Source of the DNA: Aotearoamyces nothofagi
Taxonomy: Eukaryota > Ascomycota > Leotiomycetes > Leotiales > Tympanidaceae
Assembly (NCBI GenBank): GCA_015345905.1
Contig: JADDTR010000003.1
Span: 248,001 to 312,000 of the forward strand
Direction of reading: 5' to 3'
Length of the DNA: 64,000 bases
Notes under the pieces: model-generated
Databases searched by the model: none
Seen by the model: only the letters and a program-made list of their open reading frames with translations
What the model was told of the DNA's origin: nothing
Position numbers and translations under genes: made by a program
Shown here: piece after piece, positions 46,010-58,379 of the stretch
Numbering within the stretch: the first letter of the stretch is position 1
Layout of the letters: each line of letters starts with the position of its first letter

Positions 46010-47874
46010 ACGTCCAACAAATCTCCAATATCCGGAAGATCTCTTGAATCTTCGGCTTTCTTCTTTTGCTTGATATGCACCACTTTTATTTAGGTCTGGT
46101 ATGGGAAGGGGTGGATGTTTACTTCGATAGACGCGTCGGTAGGGAGATAGTCTGGTTGGCGCATTATATGAGGGTTAACAGATGGATAATGGCTATAGCT
46201 TTGGCATCCTAAGCTACCCCTAATAACTCATGTACGGGAGCAGGAGAGGTACGTGATTTACGTCGTGACGCAATGGCTGAGAGGCTGCTTTCAAAATTGA
46301 ACGCACACCTGTGAACACCGAAGATATACATTTGATAGGAAAATACTGCCAGGAAATACAGGACAATTTTCTGAAACTTTCACAAGAGATTTAGAAGAAG
46401 CAGTTCTATCAGTTCTATCTCTGTAGTCTGTACCAATTCAAAGAAATTCAACCAAAGCTATTGTCGTGATATTACAGTTGCAATGCTGTGCTTTATTGAA
46501 AGTTGCCAAAGTGTACCTTCAATTTTAACCCCAGTCTCAAAGCCTTTAAATCGAACTAAATCAAATCATTATACACCCTGCTTGTAACTATCTGATATAT
46601 AAATAAACCAGAAGCTTTGTTCGACATTAGACAAGGGCTTTGTTTGTCCACGGTCCGTTCACGACCATTGCTTAATTTACAATTATCCCCTGCCGGCATT
46701 TCCCGTTAACTCCTTTGGGGGGTCTGGGGCAGCACCCATTGCATCTTCCACGATACTTATCCTCCAAAACGAGGGCTTGTGTACAGAACTGCTAATGACC
46801 AGAATCATCAAATAGAGCTGAGGCTGTTTTGGGCTTTAGACCGTGTCAAGTGATGGCCCATTTGAGAAATTTCCATCAACAGCAACTACAATTACTCTCG
46901 AGAAAAACGCTACAAGTCCAAATTTGTAGGATATGCAGCACTGAAGAGGCCATCCTACCAACTAGGAATTGTCACCAGTTTAGCTCCTCTACACATACTC
47001 CCATCGATGGGCCAACTGTTTAGGCAAATATTGTTGTAGGCATGTGGCGGAAACCCCTCACTGACGCCAAGATGAGTTTTTCTCTTATTAAGGGCTGATC
47101 ATAATGTGATTCCCAAGCCGAAACGCTGCCATCTAAATATTGTACTAGGATTAGTTGCCCATACTATTCTTGTACCTAAGCCTAGGCAGGGAAAGATGAC
47201 GATTCAAAGAAGCCGAAAATTTATTTGCTCATGATAGATTGTAGAAACTGTTTGTTCTTCTCGGTTCTCCATGATTTATAGTCGCGAAACGTCACCTATC
47301 GCTGTTGTCGATGACTGACCACAACGTCAGTTTGACAATAACTGCGACGCCTAAACGCATTCATATGAAGGCATAGATAATCAGAAAGCTCGGCTCACAT
47401 AATCGGAGCGACGCTGAAGTTCTGTAGCTATGTAGCCATTATCCGTCCTCATAGCTTGAGTATGAGCTAATGCAAACTAAAGAACAAATAGGATGATGGT
47501 TGGGGCTTCAGAAGGGGTCATTTGAGATCAAGCTCCATGGGAGCATTCATTCTCTTCCTATATTTTGTGATACCAGAGTATCGTTCATCACTAGCCATGT
47601 AGAAAGAAAGAATTGAAAAGCTTCAGGTTTTCTTAAAGGGAGCCGATGCTAGCGTGCCAAGAGATTTGACGCTAAATATGTACGAAGTTCGCGCACCGGT
47701 CCCTAGCATCATCAGTCAGCCTCATACTCTTCGCCGAATTTCCAGCGCGTCGTTACCCACTGGATATCACCCACGCACACTCTGTAAGTTGAGTACTGTG
47801 CAGATCGAATTGAAATCTTTCATATATTCTTACACCCAACGTGTCACACTCCGGTCCGAACCATCTCCTCAGCC
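46010..47874. other. A/T-rich intergenic stretch of 1.9 kb, no gene seen
   Basis: Only one frame exceeds 60 codons (46829-47023) and it resembles nothing. The region holds the permease 3' UTR and, from about 47600, the PRP39 promoter. No repeat or RNA gene was recognised. Confidence 0.4.
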
Positions 47875-50271
47875 ATGGCCGACTTCAACTTTGGAGGCAC
47901 CGACGAGGAGAGCGCGGAGATTAAGAAGCTCAACAACGAAGTGGTAAGCTGCCCAAAGCTCGATTGAGATTCCGTAACTGATTGTGATATGAATATAGCT
48001 AGAGGATACCGACAACTTTGAGAATTGGGAGAAATTGGTTCGCGCAGCAGAGACTCTTGAGGGAGGACTGAATCGCAACTCCAGTCCACAAGCTATCGCG
48101 ACAACTCGAGATGCCTACGACCGCTTTCTTGCGAAGTTTCCACTTCTATTTGGTTACTGGAAGAAATACGCCGATCTAGAGTTTTCGATTGCTGGCACTG
48201 AAGCCGCAGAGATGGTGAGATTAGAAGAATTGTAGTCAATACGCACTTTGACTAACGGGGCTAGGTTTTCGAACGTGGTGTAGCCAGCATCACAAACTCT
48301 GTAGATCTTTGGACGGACTACTGCTCTTTCAAAGTGGAAACATGTCATGATCCTGATGTGATCAGAGAGTAAGTATACATGGGTGCTTTCCTTCCCATAA
48401 CCCAAGCATCTGCAGCGATGCGATCACGATGCGCGCGAACCGCATAGAGATATCCATCCCCCGCAGACGGTGAGAGTGCCAACATAGTCCACTTCTGTTG
48501 GATACTCTTCTCACGCACATCACCAGGATCTCTCTTTCATGCTATCACACAATCGCTTTCAAGTCGTAGCACCATACACATGTCTCCGGCGTAGATGGGA
48601 TGCGGGAATTATTAGTTCGAGCACATTGTCCTTCCCGTATTTGAAGTCCTTGCCACCTTTTTTGCGCTCCTTTCTCCCCTTCAAAGAATCAACTGACGTT
48701 TATTTTAGATTATTTGAGCGTGGTGCTACATGTGTTGGCCTGGACTTCCTTGCACATCCATTTTGGGATAAGTATCTAGAATTTGAGGACCGCTTGGAAG
48801 CTTCGGATAGGATCTTTGCCATCCTCAACCGCGTGATACACATCCCAATGCACCAATACGCCCGATATTTCGAAAAGTTCAGCGAGCTTGCGCATACTTG
48901 GACCATATCCGACCTTGTCCCAGCAGACACACTTGCTCAATATCGCGCAGACATTGAGGCCGAGAATGCGAACTATCCTGTTGCTCCTAAGGGTGACCTA
49001 GAAATCGAACGGGAATTACGAGGGAGAATCCACGGCTACCATATGGAGATATTCAATCGCACGCAGGCCGAGACCACTAAGCGCTGGACCTATGAATCAG
49101 AGGTTAAACGCCCATATTTCCATGTCACAGAGCTAGATCTCCACCAACTAGTCAACTGGAGAAAGTACCTTGATTTTGAAGAAGCAGAAGGAGACTTTTC
49201 TAGAGCCCAATTCTTATATGAACGCTGTCTCGTTACATGCGCATTCTATGACGAATTCTGGTTTCGTTATGCACGCTGGATGCTTGCTCAAGAAGGAAAG
49301 GAAGAAGAAGTTCGCAATATCTATCAGCGCGCAAGTACTCTTTATGTACCTATCAGCCGGCCTGGCATCCGGCTGCAGTATGCTTACTTTGAGGAGATGG
49401 CTGGTAGAGTCGACGTTGCTAAAGATATCCATGAAGCCATCTTGATACGATTACCGGGGCATGTTGAGACAATCGTGTCATGGGCCAACTTGCAGCGAAG
49501 ACAGGTTGGGCTTGAAGCTGCGATAGAAGTCTATAAAGCCCAAATCGATTCGAGCTCTATAGATATATATGCCAAAGCTGCGCTTGTTGTCGAGTGGGCG
49601 GTTTTATTATGGAAGATCCAAGGTTCTGTTGAAGAGGCCCGTCAAGTCTTTCAGACAAACCAGGTTTGGTACCTCGACAGTCGTCATTTCTGGGAGGTGT
49701 ACTTGCAGTTTGAACTGGCGCAGCCAACAAGTACTATAACAGAAAAAGAGCATTATGCAAGGATCAAGCAGGTATATGACGATCTACGACAGAAAAGTCG
49801 CTTATCCGCCACGGCGACCAAAGATCTCAGCCATCAGTACATGGAATACTTACAACAGAGGGGAACTAAGGATGCGATGAAGGAATTCCTGCAAGTTGAT
49901 AAAGAAGTCAATGGGTAAGTCTCTCCGACCCAGTCAAGAGCCTAGATCTTGATTTGAAAATATGTTATACAAAAGTATATAAAGTACTATACTAATACTG
50001 TTCATATCACAGTCCAACCTCGGTGCAATCAATTAACAAGAGCAAACTTGCAGAAGATGGAAAAGGCCCAGACCGTCGGCCGGTTTTAGAAAATGGTCAT
50101 TCCGGGGTTGATGAACCTGTGAAGGGTGATGCATCTTACACGAAGTATTTCTTGCAGCAAGCTGAGCTGCCTCTTGCCGTAAATGCCCAGGTGAGACTGC
50201 CTATGCCTCTACTTTTTTTTTGCATTTGCTAACTCGGCTAGGGATTGCCTCAACTCGCTCCTTATCACTAA
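47875..50271 (+). CDS. PRP39: Pre-mRNA processing factor 39 (U1 snRNP)
   Basis: HAT-repeat scaffold of the U1 snRNP, acting in 5' splice-site recognition. Start MADFNFGGTDEESAEIKKLN. HAT repeats are seen throughout: NFENWEKLVRAAE, FPLLFGYWKKYADLEFSIAG, VFERGVASITNSVDLWTDYC, LFERGATCVGLDFLAHPFWD, KYLEFEDR, HQLVNWRKYLDFEEAEGDFS and FWFRYARWMLAQEGKEEE. EEARQVFQTNQVWYLDSRHF closes the array. Introns lie at about 47943-47998, 48216-48264, 48369-48708 (340 nt, far longer than the rest), 49916-50010 and 50190-50241. The last exon gives GLPQLAPYH and stops at 50271. Length about 590-600 residues, as expected for fungal Prp39. The C-terminal tail is low-complexity and charged. Confidence 0.93.
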
Positions 50272-50680
50272 ATGTTACCTGTTCAAATGATTTAATCCAG
50301 TGGCAGGGTTGCCGTTGTGGATGATGCGATTTACTCAGTCCATGCGATCTGATGTAATCAATGTACTACCGTATTTGCTGCTTCATCATTCGATGATTGT
50401 AATTTACTAGGACGCCTAGTTTATAGGGCCCAGATGCTCGCACAGGGCTGTTGGCTAAGAATGACAAAAGGATTGACCTGGAGAATTAAGTGCCCATCAA
50501 TTAAATTCGCGTAAAGTTCGTTGATGAATTTCTATTTAAAAGATTGTTGCATCTAAAGACTTGCTTGCTGGGGACTTTCCCATACGTCGGCAACTCCCGT
50601 GATATCGCTTTGCTCTCATAATCAAATATTTACAGTAGACCAGGCAAGACCACCTATCTCCACCAACCACGCAAAGCAAA
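50272..50680. promoter_or_regulatory. PRP39 3' UTR and TXL1 promoter
   Basis: About 410 A/T-rich bases between two genes on the same strand. No gene is seen. Confidence 0.4.
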
Positions 50681-51905
50681 ATGTCCAAAACTATACAGAT
50701 CGCGTCTCCAGTGCAGTTTAATGATTTGCTCAAGAGCTCAACTGTTGTGGTCACTGATTGTGAGCTCTCCCGGTTGCTGAAAGATTGCCGTGGCGGGGTT
50801 CCTTTGGGATGGCCGGAAACCTATGCTTCGTAGGGTCCCTTGTTGTTGAGCAATACTGACATACGCCTAGTCTATGCCGACTGGTGCGGACCGTGCAAGC
50901 AGATAGCTCCCATTTACGAGCAACTTTCAGCAAGCCTGTCGCGGCCGAACCAGATCACCTTCGTTAAAGTCAACACGGATACACAGAAGGAGATTGCATC
51001 AAAATACAACGTCTCAGCGTGAGCACACTTCTTTACTGCGAGATCATAAGCTGACTCTAGCTTTATACGGGGACTGATACTAATATGTGCGCATAGGCTG
51101 CCAACGTTTATGGTATTCAAGCAGGGTAAACCCGTGGAGAAAGTTCAAGGTGCCGACGTTCAGAAGCTTCAACGAGTAGTACGCGAGCTGGCGAATATGG
51201 CAACTAGTTCAGGAAGCTCTTCGGGGTCTGGTGGTGCCAGTGGGTGGCGCAGTGGCGATTTACCTAAGGGTTACAATGACGTATCGGATCAGGTCGACGT
51301 GAAGGGGCTCGAGCTCCTCAATGCGGATAGCGAATTTGGAAGTGTGAGGACTCTTTTCGAGGCCGGCAAGCCTAGCGCACTCGATAAGAAAGGAAAGACT
51401 TCAGACGCTGCGAAGAAAGACTGGGTGGAGAGTGATACCGATGAGCAGCTCATGTTATTCTTGCCATTCCAGGCTATGTTGAAGATTCACACATTGCAAG
51501 TACGTGGTCCGAGAGTCTATTTAATATATGGCCAAATTACTGACCTTCCGTTTGTAGATCACATCATTACCGCCTTCATCCACCGAGAATGATGATGACG
51601 AAATACCCCTACGACCAAAGACGATCCACTTCTATACCAACCGACCACATATCCTTGGTTTTGAGGAGGCAGAAGATATTCCTGCTACACAGACAATAAC
51701 CCTCTCTGCAGGTGATTGGGATGCAACCGGAACGGCCAATATTGCTTTACGATTCGTGAAGTTCCAGAATGTCACAAGCTTGGTACTTTTCATCGTTGAC
51801 GGAGATGGATCCGGTGAACGCGTCCGTCTCGACAGGATAAGGATAATTGGGGAGACGGGAGAGAAGAGAGATCAGGGTAAACTTGAGAAGGTTAGCGATG
51901 ATTAA
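50681..51905 (+). CDS. TXL1: Thioredoxin-PITH protein (Txl1/TXNL1)
   Basis: Redox protein of cytosol and nucleus that associates with the 26S proteasome in known homologues. Start MSKTIQIASPVQFNDLLKSS. Intron 1 (about 50760-50871) leads to FYADWCGPCKQIAPIYEQLS with the WCGPC active site. KVNTDTQKEIASKYNVSA and, after a second intron (about 51019-51096), LPTFMVFKQGKP (cis-Pro) complete the thioredoxin domain. A Ser/Gly-rich linker precedes the PITH domain: LKGYNDVSDQ-type start (LPKGYNDVSDQVDVKGLELL), LMLFLPFQAMLKIHTLQ, then after a third intron (about 51499-51557) ITSLPPSSTENDDDE, TIHFYTNRPHILGFEEAED, FVKFQNVTSLVLFIVD and VRLDRIRIIGE. About 330 residues, as usual for the family. Confidence 0.93.
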
Positions 51906-53566
51906 TGACAGAGCCACATCAACGCCGGACTTTTGACAGCAATGAGCACTGGAAAAGTAGACCTTCGTCGTTTGGCGTTTAGTAGTTGTCTCTATGTAGG
52001 CAAGTAGAACGCATATGTATTTGTCAATAATTCGACTGGGAGGCACCTTAAGAATTAAATTAATAGCTCGGCGGTTCTAGATCTGCTAGGTCTGATGCGC
52101 GCGCTGTGCTATTGCTCACAATGCCTACAAATATTCGTAGCCAATAGCCATATCCAAAAGCCGTAGCCAATAGCAGCAAGGCCACTTTCTCATGCCATCC
52201 TCTGGACTCTCGGGGAGTATTCCATCAAAGCCATCTCATCCTCAGTAGTATATGTCCAGCCATCTGACCAACTCTAACCCACCAAACCTGCGGGCCCCGT
52301 AAGACAAACCGCAGGTGGGAACACGGTTTCGAGCCTGACAGACAGACAGCCGTCTTTGCAATTGAGTTCACTCTGTGATCGACTAGACGCTCGAGAAATC
52401 ATCATTGGGAGGCCCGAGGGCCGGATGTTTTGAGCAACACGGAGAAAGACGATCGCCGCACGAAGAAGAAAAAGAGAGGGTTCGTGGGCGCGGCGAAGAA
52501 TATATGCAGTGATTTCTTGACTAGCGGCCCTAGTGCCGCTAGGGCGAGGCTGCGCGAAGTGGGAAGCGAGAAGGCTGAGGCGTCCACCACACGGACATCC
52601 GAGGCGAGCAGAGCAGATCAGAGTTGGACACGTAGGATCAGCTGTGGTACTGGAACGGGAGACATTGGGAGAGGCAAGGCAGCCCGAGCGAGACCACAGA
52701 TGGGTACTGTGCTGAATACCAAGTCCTCATATTCCAGTCACCCCTCGTCCTCAGGCTCGTCGTCGCTAACGAGACGCACCCCCCAAACTTCGCGGGCGTA
52801 GGTTGTCTCCCAAGCATATAGAGCCCTTCACGATTCCAGAATAGTACATGACAGGCGACCAGGAGGAGGACGCCGACCCGAACGCGGATCAGCAGCGTCG
52901 CCGCACCCGTGCCAAAGAGGCGCGCCGGGAGAGGATCCGATCCCGAGTCGAGATAGGGCGTGTGAGCCGTAGCATGATGGGCCAGAATGGAGATATCGGA
53001 TGTGGCTGTCGGGTAGCCATGTGGCACTCTGTACTAGATATACTGTTTGGGTTCCGGGGATGGGTATTTTTGTAGTGCGAGGAGGACTTGGGGCAAGGAA
53101 TAGATTTGATTGCTCTGTGACACATTTCTGCCAATAGATGTTGTAAAGGTCGGTCATTATCAGGGTCTCGTTGGGTCATTTTCACTAGCCGCTTATAGCC
53201 TCTTACCCAGTGATTGGTGGCGGGTTGAAAAGGTACTCTTCGCTACTACATTACCGTGTGAAGTGTGATGTGCGTGCACTGTGAGCATCAAGTCCAAACT
53301 AACCTGGAAGGCCCATCAAATGGGATTTGAAGAGGAACCCCTTCGAGCATAATACTACCTCAGAGCATGATTGTTGATTAGACGAGGTGCAATAGTACCA
53401 GATTTGATTCTTCACGTAACTTAGCGGATATATGATATCAAGCTAGGCAGAAAGTTTTATAAACATGAAGACTAATGTTGAACAGACTATACCCCGAACG
53501 CCCTGCTAATCTCTACTGGATAAAAGTCCCTTGGATATAATCATCCCCCAAAATATATAAATGATT
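51906..53566. other. Intergenic stretch with an unassigned charged open frame
   Basis: The only long frames are on the plus strand at 52430-52801 and 52848-53075. The first has no ATG (opened by TTG). It reads DDRRTKKKKRGFVGAAKN and then Ser/Arg-rich text. The second starts with an ATG and reads EDADPNADQQRRRTRAKEAR, then a hydrophobic end. They could be two exons of a small basic protein, but I found no splice pair that joins them without a stop and no family match. The rest (53080-53560) is A/T-rich and holds the 3' end of the minus-strand membrane protein gene. Confidence 0.25.
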
Positions 53567-54658
53567 TCAGTCGCTCCTCTGCGGTCTCAACGGACTGTTA
53601 TACTGCGGTGACATCTTTGGGACGAAAGGCTCTCCTCTCCTTACCGCAGACAAATCAGCCCTTTCCATCATGTCGGTGAATGTCGTCTGTTGACTGTCCC
53701 GCGACACCATATTCCTCGCCGTATTTGGATCCGCAAAGATATTTATGCTCTCACTGCTCGGTTCTCTCTGCATTCTCGGAGTACGTGGTAGAGGATCTTT
53801 AAGTGAAGGAGTCATAGGGATACCATTCGCATGAGCTGATTTGCGAAAGAGGCTGCGCACGCGCTGTATTGTTGGGTGTTGAGTCGGCGTGCTGGAGATG
53901 GATGGTGACTGCTTACGCAAGAAGTCAGTGCGCATTGCAGATCCTTCTTGGTAGATGGGATCTGAGACGTGAGCGGAGACTCTTCCAAAGCTACCACTGA
54001 GGCGCTCTTTTTTGCGGTTTCGAGCACCAAGGATGCAAATGCATGCGACTGCTACAAGAGCACCAGCAAACATCCCAGGAAAGAACCCTGCTACCACCGC
54101 TTTAGCGGGGAAATCATTGCACGTTGATACAATAGCAGAGACTGTCGATGCGGATGAGCTGGCTGCTGAAGAAATCGTTGTGCTGCTTGGCAATGGTGCT
54201 GTAGTTGTTGAAGTAACCGAACTGCTTGAAGAACTCAGAAGATGCTGATCTGCATCCATACTACAATCACCCTGCTCATTACACGTGTAGCCGAAAGGGC
54301 AGCAGGCGGTGCCACAAGAAGGGAGAGATGCTGTGAGATTCGTCGTCCTAAGAGTTGCACTGGGATATGCTGTGCTATTTTCCTGCGAAATATCACAGAC
54401 TATTGGCTGAATTGTCGAGCAATCTACATTTTCCGGACAGCACAGGAGCGTTGTGTTGCTAGCAAGTACTGTGCAGGTCGATGTCGAAGGACAGCAAAAG
54501 TCTGATGGGAACCCCGAACCACTGCATTGCGTGAAGGTAGAATCGCCGCAGTCCGAATCTCGTTGGAAGAGGCTGTGTGCAGTAGAATATAATGCTGAGG
54601 CCGAGCTTGAGAAGCAGGCTGCTATGGCCAAGTGACCAAGTATTTTATTCCGTCTCAT
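53567..54658 (-). CDS. Cysteine-rich single-pass membrane protein, function unknown
   Basis: One uninterrupted exon from 54658 to 53567, 363 residues. A signal peptide (KILGHLAIAACFSSSASAL) is followed by an extracellular part of about 110 residues with many cysteines in spaced pairs (DFCCPSTSTC, LLCCPENVDC, CGTACCPFGYTCNEQGDC). The C-C-P pairs recall small cysteine-knot folds of surface proteins. A Ser/Thr stalk (about residues 140-175), likely O-glycosylated, precedes one TM helix (VVAGFFPGMFAGALVAVACI, then CILGARNRKKERL as stop-transfer). The cytosolic tail of about 150 residues is Ser/Pro-rich with SP/TP sites (PMTPSLKDPLPRTPRM). This layout matches wall-sensor-like proteins (Wsc/Mid2 type), but no WSC domain consensus is visible. 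I do not recognise the family. Confidence 0.75.
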   Translation of the reverse strand: MRRNKILGHLAIAACFSSSASALYSTAHSLFQRDSDCGDSTFTQCSGSGFPSDFCCPSTSTCTVLASNTTLLCCPENVDCSTIQPIVCDISQENSTAYPSATLRTTNLTASLPSCGTACCPFGYTCNEQGDCSMDADQHLLSSSSSSVTSTTTAPLPSSTTISSAASSSASTVSAIVSTCNDFPAKAVVAGFFPGMFAGALVAVACICILGARNRKKERLSGSFGRVSAHVSDPIYQEGSAMRTDFLRKQSPSISSTPTQHPTIQRVRSLFRKSAHANGIPMTPSLKDPLPRTPRMQREPSSESINIFADPNTARNMVSRDSQQTTFTDMMERADLSAVRRGEPFVPKMSPQYNSPLRPQRSD

Positions 54659-56301
54659 ATTGCTTATAGCAGGTCTCAGGAGCTTTCAACACTTTTGGTG
54701 TGATGTTCACAGAAGCTGTAGGTCGTCGAGGCTCAGATGAGGAGATGTATTTTGACCCTGCAGACGGTGTTGGAGCAAAAAGGATCGCGGTAAGAAGCCG
54801 ATAGAAATATAAGAAAGACAATGAAAGAGACAGAAATATGGAGATGAGCGCAAGTTATTACTCTTAGGAAACAAAGGAAAGCGTTTCGAGTCGACCACAC
54901 CTCACCATTAGTATCCAGAAACAGTCAATCTCCAAATAGCAAAAAGGCCGCTCTTTGTTCATGGAAGCGCGTCACCAGGCCACAATGGCGATGGGTAGAT
55001 TCATTCGAGCCTCATGGCCTGGCTACGGCGACCGTGTTTCTTCGAATAGATCATGGCAAGCCCAAGTGGGATCATACAGCTTCCACCCCGCGCTTGCACC
55101 GGAGCGGTACGTCGGGTGGTGGTGGTGAGCGCTTCATGGCTATGAGGCAGTGCTCCGGCAGGATGGGAATGACTCTTGAAGACGACAGGCTGGTGAGTCG
55201 CGATGTTGGAATACACGCTGACAATGAAACGCCAGTCGACGGGGCCTTTGGTTAGCGCTGGGAATGGCTTTGGTTCATTGACGAGCCGATTGGCTGGCTC
55301 TCTGCTGTGCCATAATGCGCCAAATTCCCTGCTGCCAACAAACAGAGCGCAAGGTCACATGAGGTGGTCAGACTCATCAGACTCATCAGACTCATCCACA
55401 GCAGACCGACGAGGAGGGCAAGGGCTCGCAGCCTCACCCAGGGTGCATTACCTGCCTATCTTGCCTCACTCGCTCACAGCCCCAGCTGAATGAAAGATCC
55501 ACCCTCGGCCGCTCGACTGTGCTGTGGCTCGGGGTAGAACAAAGTGGCCTGGAAATGAGAGCCTGCAGTGGGAATAGTGCCATTTGATCGGCTGTGCCCT
55601 GCCTGAAGATCGCTGGATCTTGGTCATGCGCCGATATCGTAGGCTCTACTCCACTTCTACAAGATATTCCAAGAGCGCGATTGCCGCATTCTCGAGAAAA
55701 CAACTACTTGGGATTGCTAATCTGCACAGCTTCAAGCGAAGCGATTTGTGACTGCTTAATTTATTGAATCACTATCAAGTGAGAGTTCTAGAGAATGATA
55801 AAGGTTTGTTTGCATGATGACTTGCTATCGCAACTAGATAGTTCTATCTGCTAACAAACCCAACCCTTCGCCAAGATGTAGGAGCAGTGCTCAACTACGG
55901 ATCCCCTTGAATGCAATAACCGCGAGCAGTACTATAGGCCAGCCTTTCTGGCCAATCTAGGCGGTACTGGGATTATAAAGCATATCCTGAACTCCAACGC
56001 CCTGGGGTATGTCTCCATTCCTGTAATGCTTTTAAACAAATGATTACGAGTGTACCATACTATAATGTTGATCGTCGTTATCGCTCCTGGCGGCGAGATG
56101 CCGCCTATCTCTTGTATGCCACCCCAAACCTTACTGGCCTCATCCTTTTGCTGCGTAATGTGTCATGGGTTCACATGTCTGCACTTGTCCTAAATCTGTA
56201 CCCTCTGGTAGAACAGAAGCATAGAGTGATAATAGTATCAACTCGGCCAGATGAGTGAAACATTCCCCACCAGTGGGAGTGCCGCGTAGAAGCCAGAATC
56301 T
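54659..56301. other. Intergenic stretch of 1.6 kb with an orphan open frame
   Basis: No complete gene is seen. A 9-bp repeat is at 55369-55395. A plus-strand frame at about 55882-56038 reads ECNNREQYYRPAFLANLGG and then a hydrophobic C-terminal part. It has protein-like composition but no ATG and no recognised domain. It may be a remnant exon or chance. Confidence 0.3.
55369..55395. repeat. 9-bp tandem repeat x3
   Basis: Three perfect copies of CAGACTCAT. Confidence 0.9.
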
Positions 56302-58379
56302 CTAGATCAACAAGAAATCCCAGCCCTTCATCTGCATCACGTCTCTCCAGGAGACATACGGCGCCTCTGAACCTCCAGGTGTGGTCTGACCATCCATATG
56401 ACTCCACACCTCTCTAAGGAGATACACTACTCGCCCAAAGCTTCCAAAATCAGCCAGATCCTCAAGACCCATAATGCGATCGTCAAAAAGAGCCCGGAAA
56501 GGCGAAGAAGCAGTGCTGACAGATCCACCAATGAGATAAACCCATACCAGACTCCGGTCAAAGCCAGACGGCCCCGAAGGGATGAACTCCAGGGCGGAAG
56601 CAAGCTTTGAAACCAAGCCAACACAGCTAGCTTGGCTAGGTGCAAATCCAGGCACAAGGCTACAAAGGTAGATGCGGGCAGCAAGACGGAAAGCAGCAGT
56701 GATGTTCTTGCTTAATTGCTTAGGACTCAGGACCCCATTTACGTTGTATGGAATCTTTGGACCAGATTCGCCCACTTCAGTCAAGCCGATCTGGTCACCA
56801 AGTGAGTGCACGTGCTGGCAGAGCTGAATATCATCCATGCCGTCGCGTTTCAAGGCTTCTAAGCATGCAATTTCTGAAATCAGATACATGACACGGTCCT
56901 CGCATCCCATGAGCTCGCGAAGGCCTAGAGAGCAGTTTGTCAATGACAGGTGTTTCTCACGGTATGTGTGCGCAAATGTGGGAGCGCGACCTTGGATGGT
57001 CGAGCCGAGAATATCAATCCACGATGCCAGGGTCATGTTGAAAGGAGTTGGATCTGATTGCTTGCTCATCTCAGTGACGATCTTTGGAAGCTCTAACTTT
57101 TGCACAAGGGAAATTGCAGCTTGAAAATGCTGGTGCCACGGAATATCAGGGAGCGAATCGTCAAATCGACCAACTGAGCATTGGAAGAAGATCATTCCAA
57201 GAGTAGCTTCCAGAATTTGCTGGTGCTCTTCGTCACGGTTGAGTGCTTCGCACAGCTCGGAGATCGTCGCATATCGGTGGCGCATAATGTCATTGTCGAT
57301 TTGTTCGCCTTGCATGTTCATGGTCGCCTTGTAGTGTTGTGCAGAGATGCTTAAACAGCAGTGTAAATAGCACTTGTTGCTTTCCAACGCAGGCAGGATT
57401 AGATCAGACCGAGCGGACCCGTGTTGATTTGTCTCCAGTATGGGGAAAATCGAAGGTAGAACGAATTCGATGAAGTGGTCCAAAAGTCGTTGGTCGCCCT
57501 CATCCAACTCAATCGCAACTTGGCGAGTTGTCACCGGGATGCCGTGCGAGAAATCGAAGAAGTTCATGTTTAAAGCTTCTTCTGAAAGAGACTCTCTGCG
57601 CTCACCATACATCTCCTCGACCCATTCGCCGTCCTGTCCTGAGAACGATGGTAGCATGGCATCTGCTGGTGGAGGTGGATGATAAGTGCTGAATGTCGAA
57701 ATCGTGGATTCTCTCCTTGTGAGACTATCATTCACAAACATCTGGCGCTCGGTCTTGACGTCGACCTCGTATGGAGAATACTCGGGGTATAATGGCGCAT
57801 ATTGCGAATGAGACGTGTGCATTTGAGAATTGTATGCTGTGTAATCTGCAATGCCCGGGGTTGAATTGAAGTCGAATTGGAGCGAAAACTGTGAATCAAC
57901 CGAAGCGGACCGAGTACGATCTATGGAGTCGGAAAAGGTAGCCGAGGTGGGTAGAGAGTGTGACAATCCAGGTGGTGTATCTGCACCTGGCGTCATGACT
58001 TGGGCTGTCTTTTCTGTAAGTTTCTTCCTCTTGATGATCATCTTGATGTTGTCTTTCTGCAGGCGCCGTTGCTCATTGTTGCTCCACCACATTGGTCTCT
58101 TGTAGTCGCACTTCAAGCCGAGGTTCTTACATGCCGAGCAGCATGGAGCGCCCTCGTCGCATTTCTTCCTTCGTAATCTGCAGGTGTAGCATCCTTTGGT
58201 GCTTGCACATCAGCTTATAATCTTATCATAAACGACGGCACAGAAGGAAAGCGACGACATCAATAATAACGGTAAAAGCGCCACAAACCTGTGCGAGAAC
58301 GACGATGCATCTGCATCTTTCCTTTAGCAGACGCATTGGGCTTCGAAGAAGTCTTTGGCTTTGGCTGCGCAACCGCCAT
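56302..58379 (-). CDS. Zn2Cys6 transcription factor with fungal-specific C-terminal domain
   Basis: DNA-binding regulator. Start at 58379 (MAVAQPKPKTSSKPNAS). A basic stretch KGKMQMHRRSRT precedes the intron (about 58192-58290). The binuclear cluster is then GCYTCRLRRKKCDEGAP followed by CCSACKNLGLKC, six cysteines in Zn2Cys6 spacing with one extra Cys beside the fourth. The conserved KRPMWWSNNEQRRLQKDNIK after the cluster is typical of a group of fungal regulators. A Ser/Pro/Tyr-rich linker leads to the large PF11951-type domain from about residue 270 (LDEGDQRLLDHFIEFVLPSI, CLSISAQHY, LGMIFFQCSVG, RELMGCEDRVMYLISEIACL, FGRVVYLLREVW). Length about 670 residues. I cannot tell the target genes. 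No neighbouring cluster is close by, so a trans-acting role is likely. Confidence 0.9.

Noticed and set aside
48369-48708. Box C/D snoRNA inside the PRP39 intron
   Set aside because: A CTGA lies near the 3' end, but it is the expected branch point, and no RTGATGA box C was seen at the other end.
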